Below, piece by piece: positions 23,611 through 31,036 of a stretch of 35,857 nt of DNA. The translations under genes and the position numbers were made by a program. The notes under the pieces are model-generated. The model did not search any database. It was not told the origin of the DNA and saw nothing but the letters and a program-made list of their open reading frames with translations. Origin of the DNA: Spartobacteria bacterium. Its GTDB lineage: Bacteria; Verrucomicrobiota; Kiritimatiellia; CAIQIC01; Lenti-01. Numbering within the stretch: position 1 is the stretch's first letter; every line of letters begins with the position of its first letter. Location: contig RZYG01000005.1 of NCBI GenBank assembly GCA_009930415.1, positions 1 to 35,857 on the forward strand, written 5' to 3'.

Positions 23611-26067
23611 TCATCGCCGCCGGGCCGCCCAGATGCGATAGCCGGGCTGCGGCCAGCGCGCGGGATCCCGCGTCGGCTCGATGCAGACCGTCCCATCCAA
23701 ATCCGTCCGCCACGCGCGCGCGCCTTGCGCAGCCAACCGCGCGAGCACCGCTTCGTCGGGATGGCGCTCGAACGCGTGCGGTCCCACGCTGAAAAGGACG
23801 TCGCGCGGCCGCACGGCCTGCAGCCAGGCGGCGGAGGTGGCTTCGGCGTCGCCCTGCCGCCCCGCCACCAGGACGGAGGCCGCCAAGGACCTTCCGGACG
23901 CCACCAATTGCTTTTCCACGGCGCGCCCGGCATCGCCGGCCAGCAGGACCGCGGTGCCTCCGCGCGCGACGCGCAGCACCAAAGAGGCGTCGTCGGCGCA
24001 CGCCATCTCGAGGCCGGCCGGCGGCCAGAACACTTCCCAGTACACGTCGCCCGGCCAATCGCCGGCATCGCCGGCGGTCAATTGGCGGATGGGCATTCCG
24101 GCGGCTTCGGCCCGGCGCAAGATCTCTTTCATGACCGGCGAAGGCCACCGCGTTGCGGGCACCCACAATTCCCGGATCGGCAACGCCGCCATCAAGTCCG
24201 GCGCGGCGCCGACGTGCCGGGCATCCGCATGCGACAAGACCAGCGCGTCCAACCGGTTGACGCCCTCGGCCCGCAACTCCCGCAGCGTGTCCGCCGCGGC
24301 GAACGCCGAGCCCGTATCCACCAGAATCCGCGCCGAACGGGCCTGCACCAGCGTGGCGCTCCCCGCGCCCACGTCCAGCGCGGCAATCCGGCAGCGCCGA
24401 ACCTCGCGGGCATGCCACGCCACCGCCAGCGCGGCCAGGATCCCCAACCCGGCCGGAAACGCGCCCCGGATGCGGCGCGCCATCGTCGTTGCGGCGGCCA
24501 GCACCGCGTACCAAACGACCACGCCTGCGGTCGGCGGCGCCCGCACGAACCAATGCCCGCCGGGGAATTCCGCGGCCCAGCCGATGCACCGCGCCAGACC
24601 GGCCGCCAACAGCGCCGCCGCGTGGTTGAACGTCGTCGCCAGCCACTCGGAAAGCGGCGCGCTCATCAGGCTGACGACGCCCGCCATCAGGATGAAAAAC
24701 GCCGCGGGAATCACCAGCAGGTTCATGCCGAGCGCGATCGGCGATACCAGATTGAAGAAATACGCCGTCAAGGGCGTCGTGCCGATCCAGGCCGAAACGG
24801 ATACCAGGCCGAAGCGCGTCGCGGCCAGACCGCCTTCCCGCAGCCAGCGCCCCGGGGGCTGTTCCTGTTCCGGCAATTGCCAGGTGTCGCGCCGAAACCA
24901 CCGCACGGCCGCGGCATCGAACAGCGGTTGGATCGCCAGCAGGCCGGCCACGGCCGTGAACGACAGCAAAAAGCCCAGATCGCCCAGTTGCCCCGGCGCC
25001 GCCAGCAGGATCGCGATGGCCGCCACGGCCAGACCCGAAACCGCATCGGGCCGGCGCCGGCAAAACGGTGCCGCCAGCATCAGGACGGCCATGATGCCGG
25101 CGCGGACCGCGCTGGTGGCCGCGCCGGTCGCGACCACGTAGATCGCCAGCAGCGGCGCCAGGAACAGGAACCAGCGCGTCAGGGGAATCCGCAGCGCCCG
25201 CAGCAATCCGGCGATCATCAGCGCCAGCATGCCCACGTGCGCGCCGGAGATCGCAAAGATATGCACCGTGCCGGTCGCGGCGAAATCGCGCCGCAGCGCG
25301 CGCGGCAAATCCTCGCGGTAGCCCAGCAGCAAGGCCTGCAGCACGCCGCGCTCTTCGGGCCAGTCTTCCAATCCGCGGCCCAGGATTTCCCGGCAGGTCC
25401 GCCGGCGCCCGAGGCACCACTCCACGAATGGATTTCCATGCCCGGCATCCAGGAAAAACATCCGGTCCGCATCCACCATCGCCTGGTTTTCCGGCAGCGT
25501 GAACAACCCTTTGCGCCGCGGCTGGGCCGGACACACCAGCCCGCGCAGGCGCCAGCGCTCGCCGTAGCGCGGCCGGCGGCCGGCGGGCAACGCCCCGCGC
25601 ACCGTCACGCGCAGGCGATCGTCGATCCGCTGCCACGTGCCGTCGCGGTTCAGACCTTCCACCTGGGCCACGAACGTCGCGCCGGCGGACCGGCCGGGCT
25701 GCGCCGCCTGCGGCACGGCGTCCTCCGACACCCGCACCACGACCTGCACGTATTCCATCGGGCGCGCCAGCGCCGCGGCCAGCGTCGCCGACCCGCCCCC
25801 GCCCGTCGCCAGCCGCGCATGCGCCGCCATCAACAGGAACGCCGCCGCCATCAAAGGCGCTACGGACCAACGGTGGCGCACCCAGACGAACAGCGGCAGC
25901 AGCAGCAGCGCGCCGGCGCCCCAGAACCACGCCGGCGAAACCGGCGCGCAGATGCCCGTCGCCGTCCCCGCCAGGATCGGCAACGCCACCCCCACCGCCG
26001 CCCGCCGGCGCGAGGCCCGCGCCGGCCGCCGCATCTCCCGCCATTCTTCTTCGAACCAGGTTTCCAC
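23611..26067 (-). CDS. comEC: ComEC/Rec2-like DNA internalisation protein with degenerate MBL domain
   Basis: 818 residues, normal length. ComEC forms the inner-membrane channel that takes up single-stranded DNA during natural transformation. Order: N-terminal helices (about 25-85), an OB-like soluble domain (105-205), the Competence domain with FAISGAHVGM (271-280) and many helices to about 550, then a C-terminal metallo-beta-lactamase-like domain from DVGAGSATLVQ (565). The metal motif expected as HxDxDH reads His613-Ala-Asp-Ala-Arg-His618. The later HHGS site reads Arg-Gln-Gly-Asp (737-740), while the GD at 711-712 remains. The nuclease-like domain is probably inactive. The start is GTG at 26067; an ATG at 26034 is an alternative. 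It has its own promoter. Confidence 0.9.
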   Translation of the reverse strand: METWFEEEWREMRRPARASRRRAAVGVALPILAGTATGICAPVSPAWFWGAGALLLLPLFVWVRHRWSVAPLMAAAFLLMAAHARLATGGGGSATLAAALARPMEYVQVVVRVSEDAVPQAAQPGRSAGATFVAQVEGLNRDGTWQRIDDRLRVTVRGALPAGRRPRYGERWRLRGLVCPAQPRRKGLFTLPENQAMVDADRMFFLDAGHGNPFVEWCLGRRRTCREILGRGLEDWPEERGVLQALLLGYREDLPRALRRDFAATGTVHIFAISGAHVGMLALMIAGLLRALRIPLTRWFLFLAPLLAIYVVATGAATSAVRAGIMAVLMLAAPFCRRRPDAVSGLAVAAIAILLAAPGQLGDLGFLLSFTAVAGLLAIQPLFDAAAVRWFRRDTWQLPEQEQPPGRWLREGGLAATRFGLVSVSAWIGTTPLTAYFFNLVSPIALGMNLLVIPAAFFILMAGVVSLMSAPLSEWLATTFNHAAALLAAGLARCIGWAAEFPGGHWFVRAPPTAGVVVWYAVLAAATTMARRIRGAFPAGLGILAALAVAWHAREVRRCRIAALDVGAGSATLVQARSARILVDTGSAFAAADTLRELRAEGVNRLDALVLSHADARHVGAAPDLMAALPIRELWVPATRWPSPVMKEILRRAEAAGMPIRQLTAGDAGDWPGDVYWEVFWPPAGLEMACADDASLVLRVARGGTAVLLAGDAGRAVEKQLVASGRSLAASVLVAGRQGDAEATSAAWLQAVRPRDVLFSVGPHAFERHPDEAVLARLAAQGARAWRTDLDGTVCIEPTRDPARWPQPGYRIWAARRR

Positions 26068-26093
26068 GCTTCACGCCTCGGGCCAACGGCTGA

Positions 26094-26123
26094 ATTTTAC
26101 CGCTTCGCACAGGCCCCGGACAA
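26094..26123 (-). promoter_or_regulatory. Promoter of comEC
   Basis: On the minus strand TTGTCC (26118-26123) is followed after 18 bases by TAAAAT (26094-26099). The transcript would start about 20 bases before the GTG of comEC. I see no clear promoter for the divergent gene at 26185 in the same 117-base gap. Confidence 0.5.
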
Positions 26124-26184
26124 GCCGCAAACCGGCCGCAAAAACGTCTCCCCTTCCGGCCGCGCAACCGCCATACTCCCGGCC

Positions 26185-27090
26185 ATGTCTCCCATCGCGA
26201 ACCTGTTGGCCGAGCGCGGCCCGCTCACCGGCGCCGAACTGGCCGCCGCCGGCGATTTCGCCGACGTCCTCGGCCTTTGGCGCGCCTGCCACGCGCCGAA
26301 GCTCGTCCTGCGCCGCACCGGTCGCCGCTATCTGCGGCTGGACCACGCGGTCGACGGCTATGCCCGCCTCTCCCCCTCCATCCGCCGCGAATTCCTAACC
26401 TATACTCTCATCGGCCTCGCCGGCCAGGGCGCCGCTCTCGAAGCGCGCGCCGCCGACCTGGAGCGGGACGTCGCCGCCGTTTCCCGAGAAAAAATCGATC
26501 TGGCCCGCGAAAGCATCTGCATGGCCATGGCCGGCCTGGCCGACGAAACCCGCCTGCTTCGCCGCGCCACCTTTCTGATCGCCGGAGACGTCACCTACCA
26601 GATGGCCCACCGCGTCCCCCGCCCCGAAAAAAGTTCCGGCCAGATGGTCCGCGGCTCGGACCTCGACGTCATCGTCGTCGTGGCCGACGACCTGCCCGAG
26701 GACGAAGGCCGCGCGCTGGACGACGCCATCTATCGCCAAAAGCACTATCTTCTCACCCATCCGGACATCCAGGAAGAAATCGACTACGTGCTCAAGCCGC
26801 TCGCAAAGGTCCGCCAGCAGCTGGCCTTCGACCGCTTCGAGCACATGGTCGCCTGCAAGATCCTCTGCGAATGCCGGCTGCTCTACGGGTCGCCCTTCCT
26901 GTTCGACGAAATCGTGCGGCTCGTGGAGGCCTCGGGCGTCCGCGCCAAGCTGGCCGCGATGGAAAGCGCCGCCGAAGCCCACCGCCTCGCGGCCGAGCGG
27001 ATCCTGCGGGATCCGATCGCCACCGCGGCATCCGGAACGGGAGCCCTCGACTTGTTTTTCACCCGCGAAGAAGGCGACGAAATCTACTAG
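26185..27090 (+). CDS. Nucleotidyltransferase-like protein with N-terminal helical/winged-helix region
   Basis: 301 residues from the ATG at 26185; the same frame is open far upstream but there it is antisense to comEC. The central motif VRGSDLDVIVVV (Gly157-Ser158, Asp159, Asp161) matches the GS-x-DxD core of polymerase-beta-type nucleotidyltransferases. A possible third carboxylate is Asp200 in EEIDYVL. The first 75 residues (IANLLAERGPLTGAELAAAGDFADVLGLWRAC...YLRLD) look like a winged-helix reader. A helical linker follows at 85-125. Substrate and partner are not apparent, and no HEPN gene adjoins it. Possible roles include tRNA, antibiotic or protein nucleotidylation. I do not recognise a named family. 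Confidence 0.65.
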   Translation: MSPIANLLAERGPLTGAELAAAGDFADVLGLWRACHAPKLVLRRTGRRYLRLDHAVDGYARLSPSIRREFLTYTLIGLAGQGAALEARAADLERDVAAVSREKIDLARESICMAMAGLADETRLLRRATFLIAGDVTYQMAHRVPRPEKSSGQMVRGSDLDVIVVVADDLPEDEGRALDDAIYRQKHYLLTHPDIQEEIDYVLKPLAKVRQQLAFDRFEHMVACKILCECRLLYGSPFLFDEIVRLVEASGVRAKLAAMESAAEAHRLAAERILRDPIATAASGTGALDLFFTREEGDEIY

Positions 27091-27113
27091 CCGGCGTTTC
27101 GCATTTGTCGGTT

Positions 27114-27143
27114 TTGACCGCGGCGCCGACGTTTCCGTATTGA
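27114..27143 (+). promoter_or_regulatory. Possible promoter of the nagB-like gene
   Basis: TTGACC (27114-27119) is followed after 18 bases by TATTGA (27138-27143). This would start transcription near 27150, about 55 bases before the ATG. The -10 match is weak. Confidence 0.35.
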
Positions 27144-27205
27144 TTTGCCGGTTGTCCCGGTTCATTCTCCACGACGTTTTTCACCATCCCACCCAAGGAC
27201 AACCC

Positions 27206-28234
27206 ATGCCCCACCAGGTCATCATCGCGCGCGATTTCGACCACATGAGCGAAGTGGCCGCCGCCTTCATCCAGGTCCGCATCGCGCAATCGCAGGCCCA
27301 GCGACGCGCCTTCGTCCTCGGTCTCGCCACCGGCAGTTCCCCCACCGGCGTCTACAAGCATCTCGCCAAGGCGCTCAATGCCGGCCAACTGGATCCCGCC
27401 CGGATCCGCAGTTTCAATCTCGACGAGTACGTCGGCCTGCCGGGCGACAACGCCCAGGCCCGCGCGCTCCATCCCGAAAGCTATTCCTTCTTCATGATCC
27501 AGGAATTCTTCGGCCTCCTGCGCGGGAAATTCGGCGAAACCAACGTGCCGTGGGGTTGCCTGATCGATCAAGCCAGGCTGGCGGCCGAATTGCGGGACCA
27601 CCCGGACGACTGGCAGGAACAAGGCACCGACAAGGGCAAGGCGATCGTCATCCGTCCGGACGCGAAATCGGATTGCCTCCGCTGGGTGCGCGCCGAAATC
27701 CTCGATGCCTACGAGCGCAAGATCCAGCGCGCGGGCGGCATCGACCTCCACGTGGTCGGCGTCGGCGGCCGCGGCCACGTCGCGTTCCACGAATCCGGGA
27801 TTCCCTTCGAAAACAACCGCATGCTGCTCGTCCGGCTCGACGACAACACGGTCGCCAACGCCGTCGCCGACGGCCATTTCGCCCGCCGGGAAGACAGTCC
27901 GCTCTACGCGATTTCGATGGGCGCGGAACTGGTGTACCGCGCCAAGTGCGTCGTGCTCCTCGCCTCCGGCAAGCGCAAGGCGGAACCCGTCGCCGCCTCC
28001 CTCGCGGAAGACCCCACCCCCGCCGTGCCCATTTCCTACGGCCAGCTCTTTGCGCAGCGCGGCGGCGAGATGGTCTACGTGATCGACCGCGAAGCCGCCG
28101 CCGGCGTCCTCGCCCGGCGCGACGAAATCGAGCAACGCGGCATCGCCATCGAAGACCGCTCCGCGCAGGCCGCGACGGTCCGCGTGGCCGATCTGGCATT
28201 CGCCCGCGATCCCGTTTCCGGCCTGATGGGCTGA
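27206..28234 (+). CDS. nagB: Glucosamine-6-phosphate deaminase-like protein, long divergent form
   Basis: 342 residues, against about 240-270 for classical NagB, which turns glucosamine-6-phosphate into fructose-6-phosphate and ammonia. An AAGGA site precedes the ATG. Visible are LGLATGSSPTGVYKHL (38-53), FNLDEYVGL (70-78, catalytic-base Asp73) and IDLHVVGVGGRGHVAFHESG. In the last motif the usual Asp or Asn before Gly-His is Arg189, and the following Asn is His195; His191 and Glu196 are kept. Extra sequence lies mainly at 79-88 and 104-155. The altered loop may change substrate, so it could be a related amino-sugar isomerase/deaminase. It is convergent with glmM, another enzyme of hexosamine metabolism. 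Confidence 0.75.
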   Translation: MPHQVIIARDFDHMSEVAAAFIQVRIAQSQAQRRAFVLGLATGSSPTGVYKHLAKALNAGQLDPARIRSFNLDEYVGLPGDNAQARALHPESYSFFMIQEFFGLLRGKFGETNVPWGCLIDQARLAAELRDHPDDWQEQGTDKGKAIVIRPDAKSDCLRWVRAEILDAYERKIQRAGGIDLHVVGVGGRGHVAFHESGIPFENNRMLLVRLDDNTVANAVADGHFARREDSPLYAISMGAELVYRAKCVVLLASGKRKAEPVAASLAEDPTPAVPISYGQLFAQRGGEMVYVIDREAAAGVLARRDEIEQRGIAIEDRSAQAATVRVADLAFARDPVSGLMG

Positions 28235-28249
28235 AGCGCCCCGCCCCGG

Positions 28250-28290
28250 AAAACGAAAAAGGCCGTCCCAGCGATTGCCGCCGGCCGGCC
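28250..28290 (-). terminator. Intrinsic terminator after glmM
   Basis: On the minus strand GGCCG / CGGCC (28286-28290 with 28261-28265) encloses a second stem CCGGCG / CGCTGG and a GCAAT loop. TTTTT (28256-28260) and more T-rich sequence follow. It lies 17 bases past the glmM stop. A separate 14-base palindrome, GTCCCGCGCGGGAC, sits at 28293-28306. The hairpin may also slow plus-strand transcripts from the nagB side, but no T-run follows in that direction. Confidence 0.75.
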
Positions 28291-28306
28291 CGGTCCCGCG
28301 CGGGAC

Positions 28307-29668
28307 TCAGCCGATTTCCTTCTTCAGCGCCGCGGCGATCGAATCGCACAGGCGCCGGACGATTTCGTCCGTCGGCCCTTCGGCCATCACGCGGCACATG
28401 TTCTGGGTGCCCGAATAGCGCACCAGCACGCGCCCGTCCTGGCCCAGTTCCTTTTCCGCGGCCTGGATTGCGGCCTGCACGCCCGGCAGATCCTTCAGCG
28501 GCGGCCGGCTGGCCACGTCCACGTTGACGAGGTGCTGCGGCGACAGTTTGAGGATCGAGGCCAATTCCGACACTTCCTTGCCGGTCCGCCGCATCACCGC
28601 CAGCAACTGCAGGCCCGACACGATGCCGTCGCCGGTCGTATGCTTGTCCAGGAAGATCATGTGGCCCGACGACTCCGCGCCGAGGATGCCGCCCTTCTCC
28701 TTCATCAGTTCCAGCACGTAGCGGTCGCCCACCGCGCTGCAACCGAAGTCGATCCCCAGCTTGCGCATCGTCGCGTGCAGCCCGAAATTGCTCATCACCG
28801 TGCCGACCGCCAGGTTGTTGTTCAGCTTGCCGCGCTCCTTGAGATCCTTCGCGCAAACCGCCAGAACGTGGTCGCCGGACAATTCGACGCCGTTTTCGTC
28901 CACGACGATCAGTCGGTCGCCGTCGCCGTCGAACGCCAGGCCGACGTCCGCGCGTTCGGCCTGCACCTGCTCGCACAGGGCTTCGGTGTGCTGCGAACCG
29001 CAGCGCGCGTTGATGTTGAGCCCGTTGGGCGTGCTGTGCAGCGTCGTCACGTGCGCGCCCAGCCGCTCGAACGTCGCCGGCGCCGCCTTGTAGGTCGCCC
29101 CGTTGCCGCAATCCAACACGATCCGCACGCCTTTCAAGTCCAGTTCCTTCGGGAACGTCCCGATGCAGAACGCGATGTAGCGCTCCAAGGCGTCCTCCAC
29201 CCGGAAGGACTTGCCGATGCCGCCCGCCTTCGGCAGCAGGCTCGGCAGTTTGCCGCTGGTCATCAACTTCTCGATCTCGGCTTCTTCCTCGTCCGGCAGC
29301 TTATAGCCGTCGCACGAGAACAGCTTGATCCCGTTGTCCTGGAAAGGATTGTGCGACGCGGAAATCACGAAGCCCGCGTCCGCCTTCTGGTCGATCGTCA
29401 GCACCGCGATGCCCGGCGTGGGCAGCGTGCCCACCAGCAGCGCGTCGGCGCCCATCGAGCACAACCCCGCCACCAGCGCGTTTTCAAGCATGTAGCCGCT
29501 CAGCCGCGTGTCCTTGCCGATCACCACGCGCGGCCGTTTGCCGTGCTTGCGCTCCATCAGCACGTAGGCCACCGCGCGGCCGAGGTTCACGGCCATTTCC
29601 ACCATCATCGGCTCGCGGTTCGCGACCCCGCGCACGCCATCCGTTCCGAACAGTTTCTTTTCGCCCAT
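28307..29668 (-). CDS. glmM: Phosphoglucosamine mutase
   Basis: 453 residues. GlmM converts glucosamine-6-phosphate to glucosamine-1-phosphate, the entry to UDP-GlcNAc for peptidoglycan and LPS. Visible are FGTDGVRGVAN (7-17), the phosphoserine motif ISASHNP with catalytic Ser105, the metal loop DGDGDR, the sugar-binding GAESSGHM and the phosphate-binding RYSGTQNMCR near the C terminus. All are intact. The ATG at 29668 has GGAG upstream and gives the family N terminus; the open extension upstream is unconserved. It is the last gene of the unit with the beta-helix protein, 19 bases after it. Confidence 0.96.
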   Translation of the reverse strand: MGEKKLFGTDGVRGVANREPMMVEMAVNLGRAVAYVLMERKHGKRPRVVIGKDTRLSGYMLENALVAGLCSMGADALLVGTLPTPGIAVLTIDQKADAGFVISASHNPFQDNGIKLFSCDGYKLPDEEEAEIEKLMTSGKLPSLLPKAGGIGKSFRVEDALERYIAFCIGTFPKELDLKGVRIVLDCGNGATYKAAPATFERLGAHVTTLHSTPNGLNINARCGSQHTEALCEQVQAERADVGLAFDGDGDRLIVVDENGVELSGDHVLAVCAKDLKERGKLNNNLAVGTVMSNFGLHATMRKLGIDFGCSAVGDRYVLELMKEKGGILGAESSGHMIFLDKHTTGDGIVSGLQLLAVMRRTGKEVSELASILKLSPQHLVNVDVASRPPLKDLPGVQAAIQAAEKELGQDGRVLVRYSGTQNMCRVMAEGPTDEIVRRLCDSIAAALKKEIG

Positions 29669-29687
29669 CGCAAACTCCGATTCTTTT

Positions 29688-30860
29688 CTATGCCGGCGCA
29701 CCGGCTCCATCCACGATTTTCTGCAACCACGCGGTACCCGCCGCCTTGGCTTCCGCCGGCAACGCCTGCATCCGCGCCAAATGCGATTCCTCTTGCGCCG
29801 CGTTCCAGGCGGCGAGGAACGCCGCCTTTTCGGCGCACTCCACGTCGCCCGCGGCGGCCAGGCGCGCCCGCGCCGCGGTCCAGCCCCCGCACAGCTTCTC
29901 GTGCTCGCGGCAGAGCTCGGCGGCCAGCTGCGCCCGGTTTTCCTTGGCGATCTTTTCCATCACGTCGTCGAGGCGCTTCAGGCGCTCCTTGCGCACCGCC
30001 GCCAATTGCCTGAGCGCCCCTTCGCAGCAGGCCCGGCCGTGCGGCGTCCGCTCCAGCAGGGGGCGGCGCACCTGCTCGTACCAGACCTGCAGCGCGGCGA
30101 CGTTCCCCAGATAGATGGCGCAGTTGCGCACCACGCGCGCGACGGAGCGATACCCCGTCCCGTAGGGCTTCGTGCCGGGCGCCGGCGCTTCCGGCACCAC
30201 CAGCTGGTTCGGCTGCAGCACGTCCTTGCGCGACACCAGCCCCGCCGCCTGCACCGTGCCGTACTCGATCCGCACCGGCCCCGCCAGCCCCCCCTGCCCG
30301 CCCAGGAAAATCGGGTCCCGGTCCAGCATGACCCCGCGCGGCACGTCGCCGATCAGCGACGCCGTCGCCTTGTCGCCGTGCGGCGTGTAGTTGAAATGGA
30401 TGAACGACGAGCCGATTTCGCTGTGCACCTTGCGGCTCTTGCCGCCGGCCATCAGCGCGTCGCAGAAATTGATCAGGCTGCCGCCGACCACGAACGGGAA
30501 GAAAATCGTCTGCTTGAGGCCCACCGTATGCGCCATCTCGGCGCCTTCCTCGAGGATCGTGCCGGGCCGCACCTGCGCGCCGCTGCCCATCGCCGCCCCG
30601 TCGAGGAACACCGCCCCGCTGAAATAGCCGCCCTTCAGCTCGACCTTTTCGCCGAGCTGGCAGTCTTCCACCGTCGCCGGCGCCTCGCGCCCCAGCACGC
30701 AGCCGGGACCGATGCTCGTCGCCGCGCCAAACACCTTGCAGCCCGCGTGGATGACCACGCCCGGCGCGATGCGTTCCGGATCCACGTCGTCGCCGATCTC
30801 CACCGCCGCCGGGGCTGCGATCCTCACCCCGCGCGCCAACAAGGCTTCCGTCGCTTTCAT
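29688..30860 (-). CDS. Left-handed beta-helix (hexapeptide-repeat) protein
   Basis: 390 residues. Residues from about 18 to 215 are hexapeptide-type repeats (IAPGVVIHAGCKVFG, IGPGCVLGREA, VRPGTILEEGAEM), as in GlmU C-terminal and other sugar acyl/nucleotidyltransferase-linked beta-helices. A conserved-looking core has FFPFVVGGSLINFCDA, SEIGSSFIHFNYTPHGDKATASLIGDV and LGGQGGLAGPVRIEYGTVQAAG. The last 130 residues are helical and charged. Placement between a small membrane protein and glmM suggests a role in making or modifying UDP-GlcNAc, perhaps standing in for the acetyltransferase half of GlmU. No pyrophosphorylase domain is visible, so the activity is unproven. The ATG at 30860 overlaps the upstream stop (ATGA). 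Confidence 0.7.
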   Translation of the reverse strand: MKATEALLARGVRIAAPAAVEIGDDVDPERIAPGVVIHAGCKVFGAATSIGPGCVLGREAPATVEDCQLGEKVELKGGYFSGAVFLDGAAMGSGAQVRPGTILEEGAEMAHTVGLKQTIFFPFVVGGSLINFCDALMAGGKSRKVHSEIGSSFIHFNYTPHGDKATASLIGDVPRGVMLDRDPIFLGGQGGLAGPVRIEYGTVQAAGLVSRKDVLQPNQLVVPEAPAPGTKPYGTGYRSVARVVRNCAIYLGNVAALQVWYEQVRRPLLERTPHGRACCEGALRQLAAVRKERLKRLDDVMEKIAKENRAQLAAELCREHEKLCGGWTAARARLAAAGDVECAEKAAFLAAWNAAQEESHLARMQALPAEAKAAGTAWLQKIVDGAGAPA

Positions 30861-31036
30861 TTGCGCAGCAACGCTCCCGCCACCACCCCGACGCCCGCCG
30901 CCGCCAGCAGGGCGTACGACGTTTTCAGCGTCACCTTCATCGAAAACAGGTTCACCGTCGCGTTCCCCCCGGTCATGATCAGGACGATCACGAACGCGGC
31001 CAGGATCAGCAGTCCCAGAATCATGCCTTTGCTCAT
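30857..31036 (-). CDS. Small two-helix membrane protein
   Basis: 59 residues. AAGGAG stands 5 bases before the ATG. Two hydrophobic helices are visible: about 5-21 (MILGLLILAAFVIVLIM) and 40-56 (SYALLAAAGVGVVAGALL), ending LLRK. The loop NATVNLFSMKVTLKT resembles short single-domain membrane proteins of the DUF1049/LapA type, with a Thr/Asn-rich turn and a V-x-L-x-T strand; the match is weak. It is coupled by ATGA overlaps both to the primase-helicase gene upstream and to the beta-helix gene downstream. That makes it the link between the conflict-type genes and the cell-wall precursor genes. Confidence 0.75.
   Translation of the reverse strand: MSKGMILGLLILAAFVIVLIMTGGNATVNLFSMKVTLKTSYALLAAAGVGVVAGALLRK

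Noticed and set aside
23725-26184. Very long open frame on the plus strand opposite comEC
   Set aside because: It is Arg/Pro/Ala-rich antisense sequence over a well-supported comEC. High GC keeps such frames open. Only its last 301 codons (26185 onward) look like a real protein.
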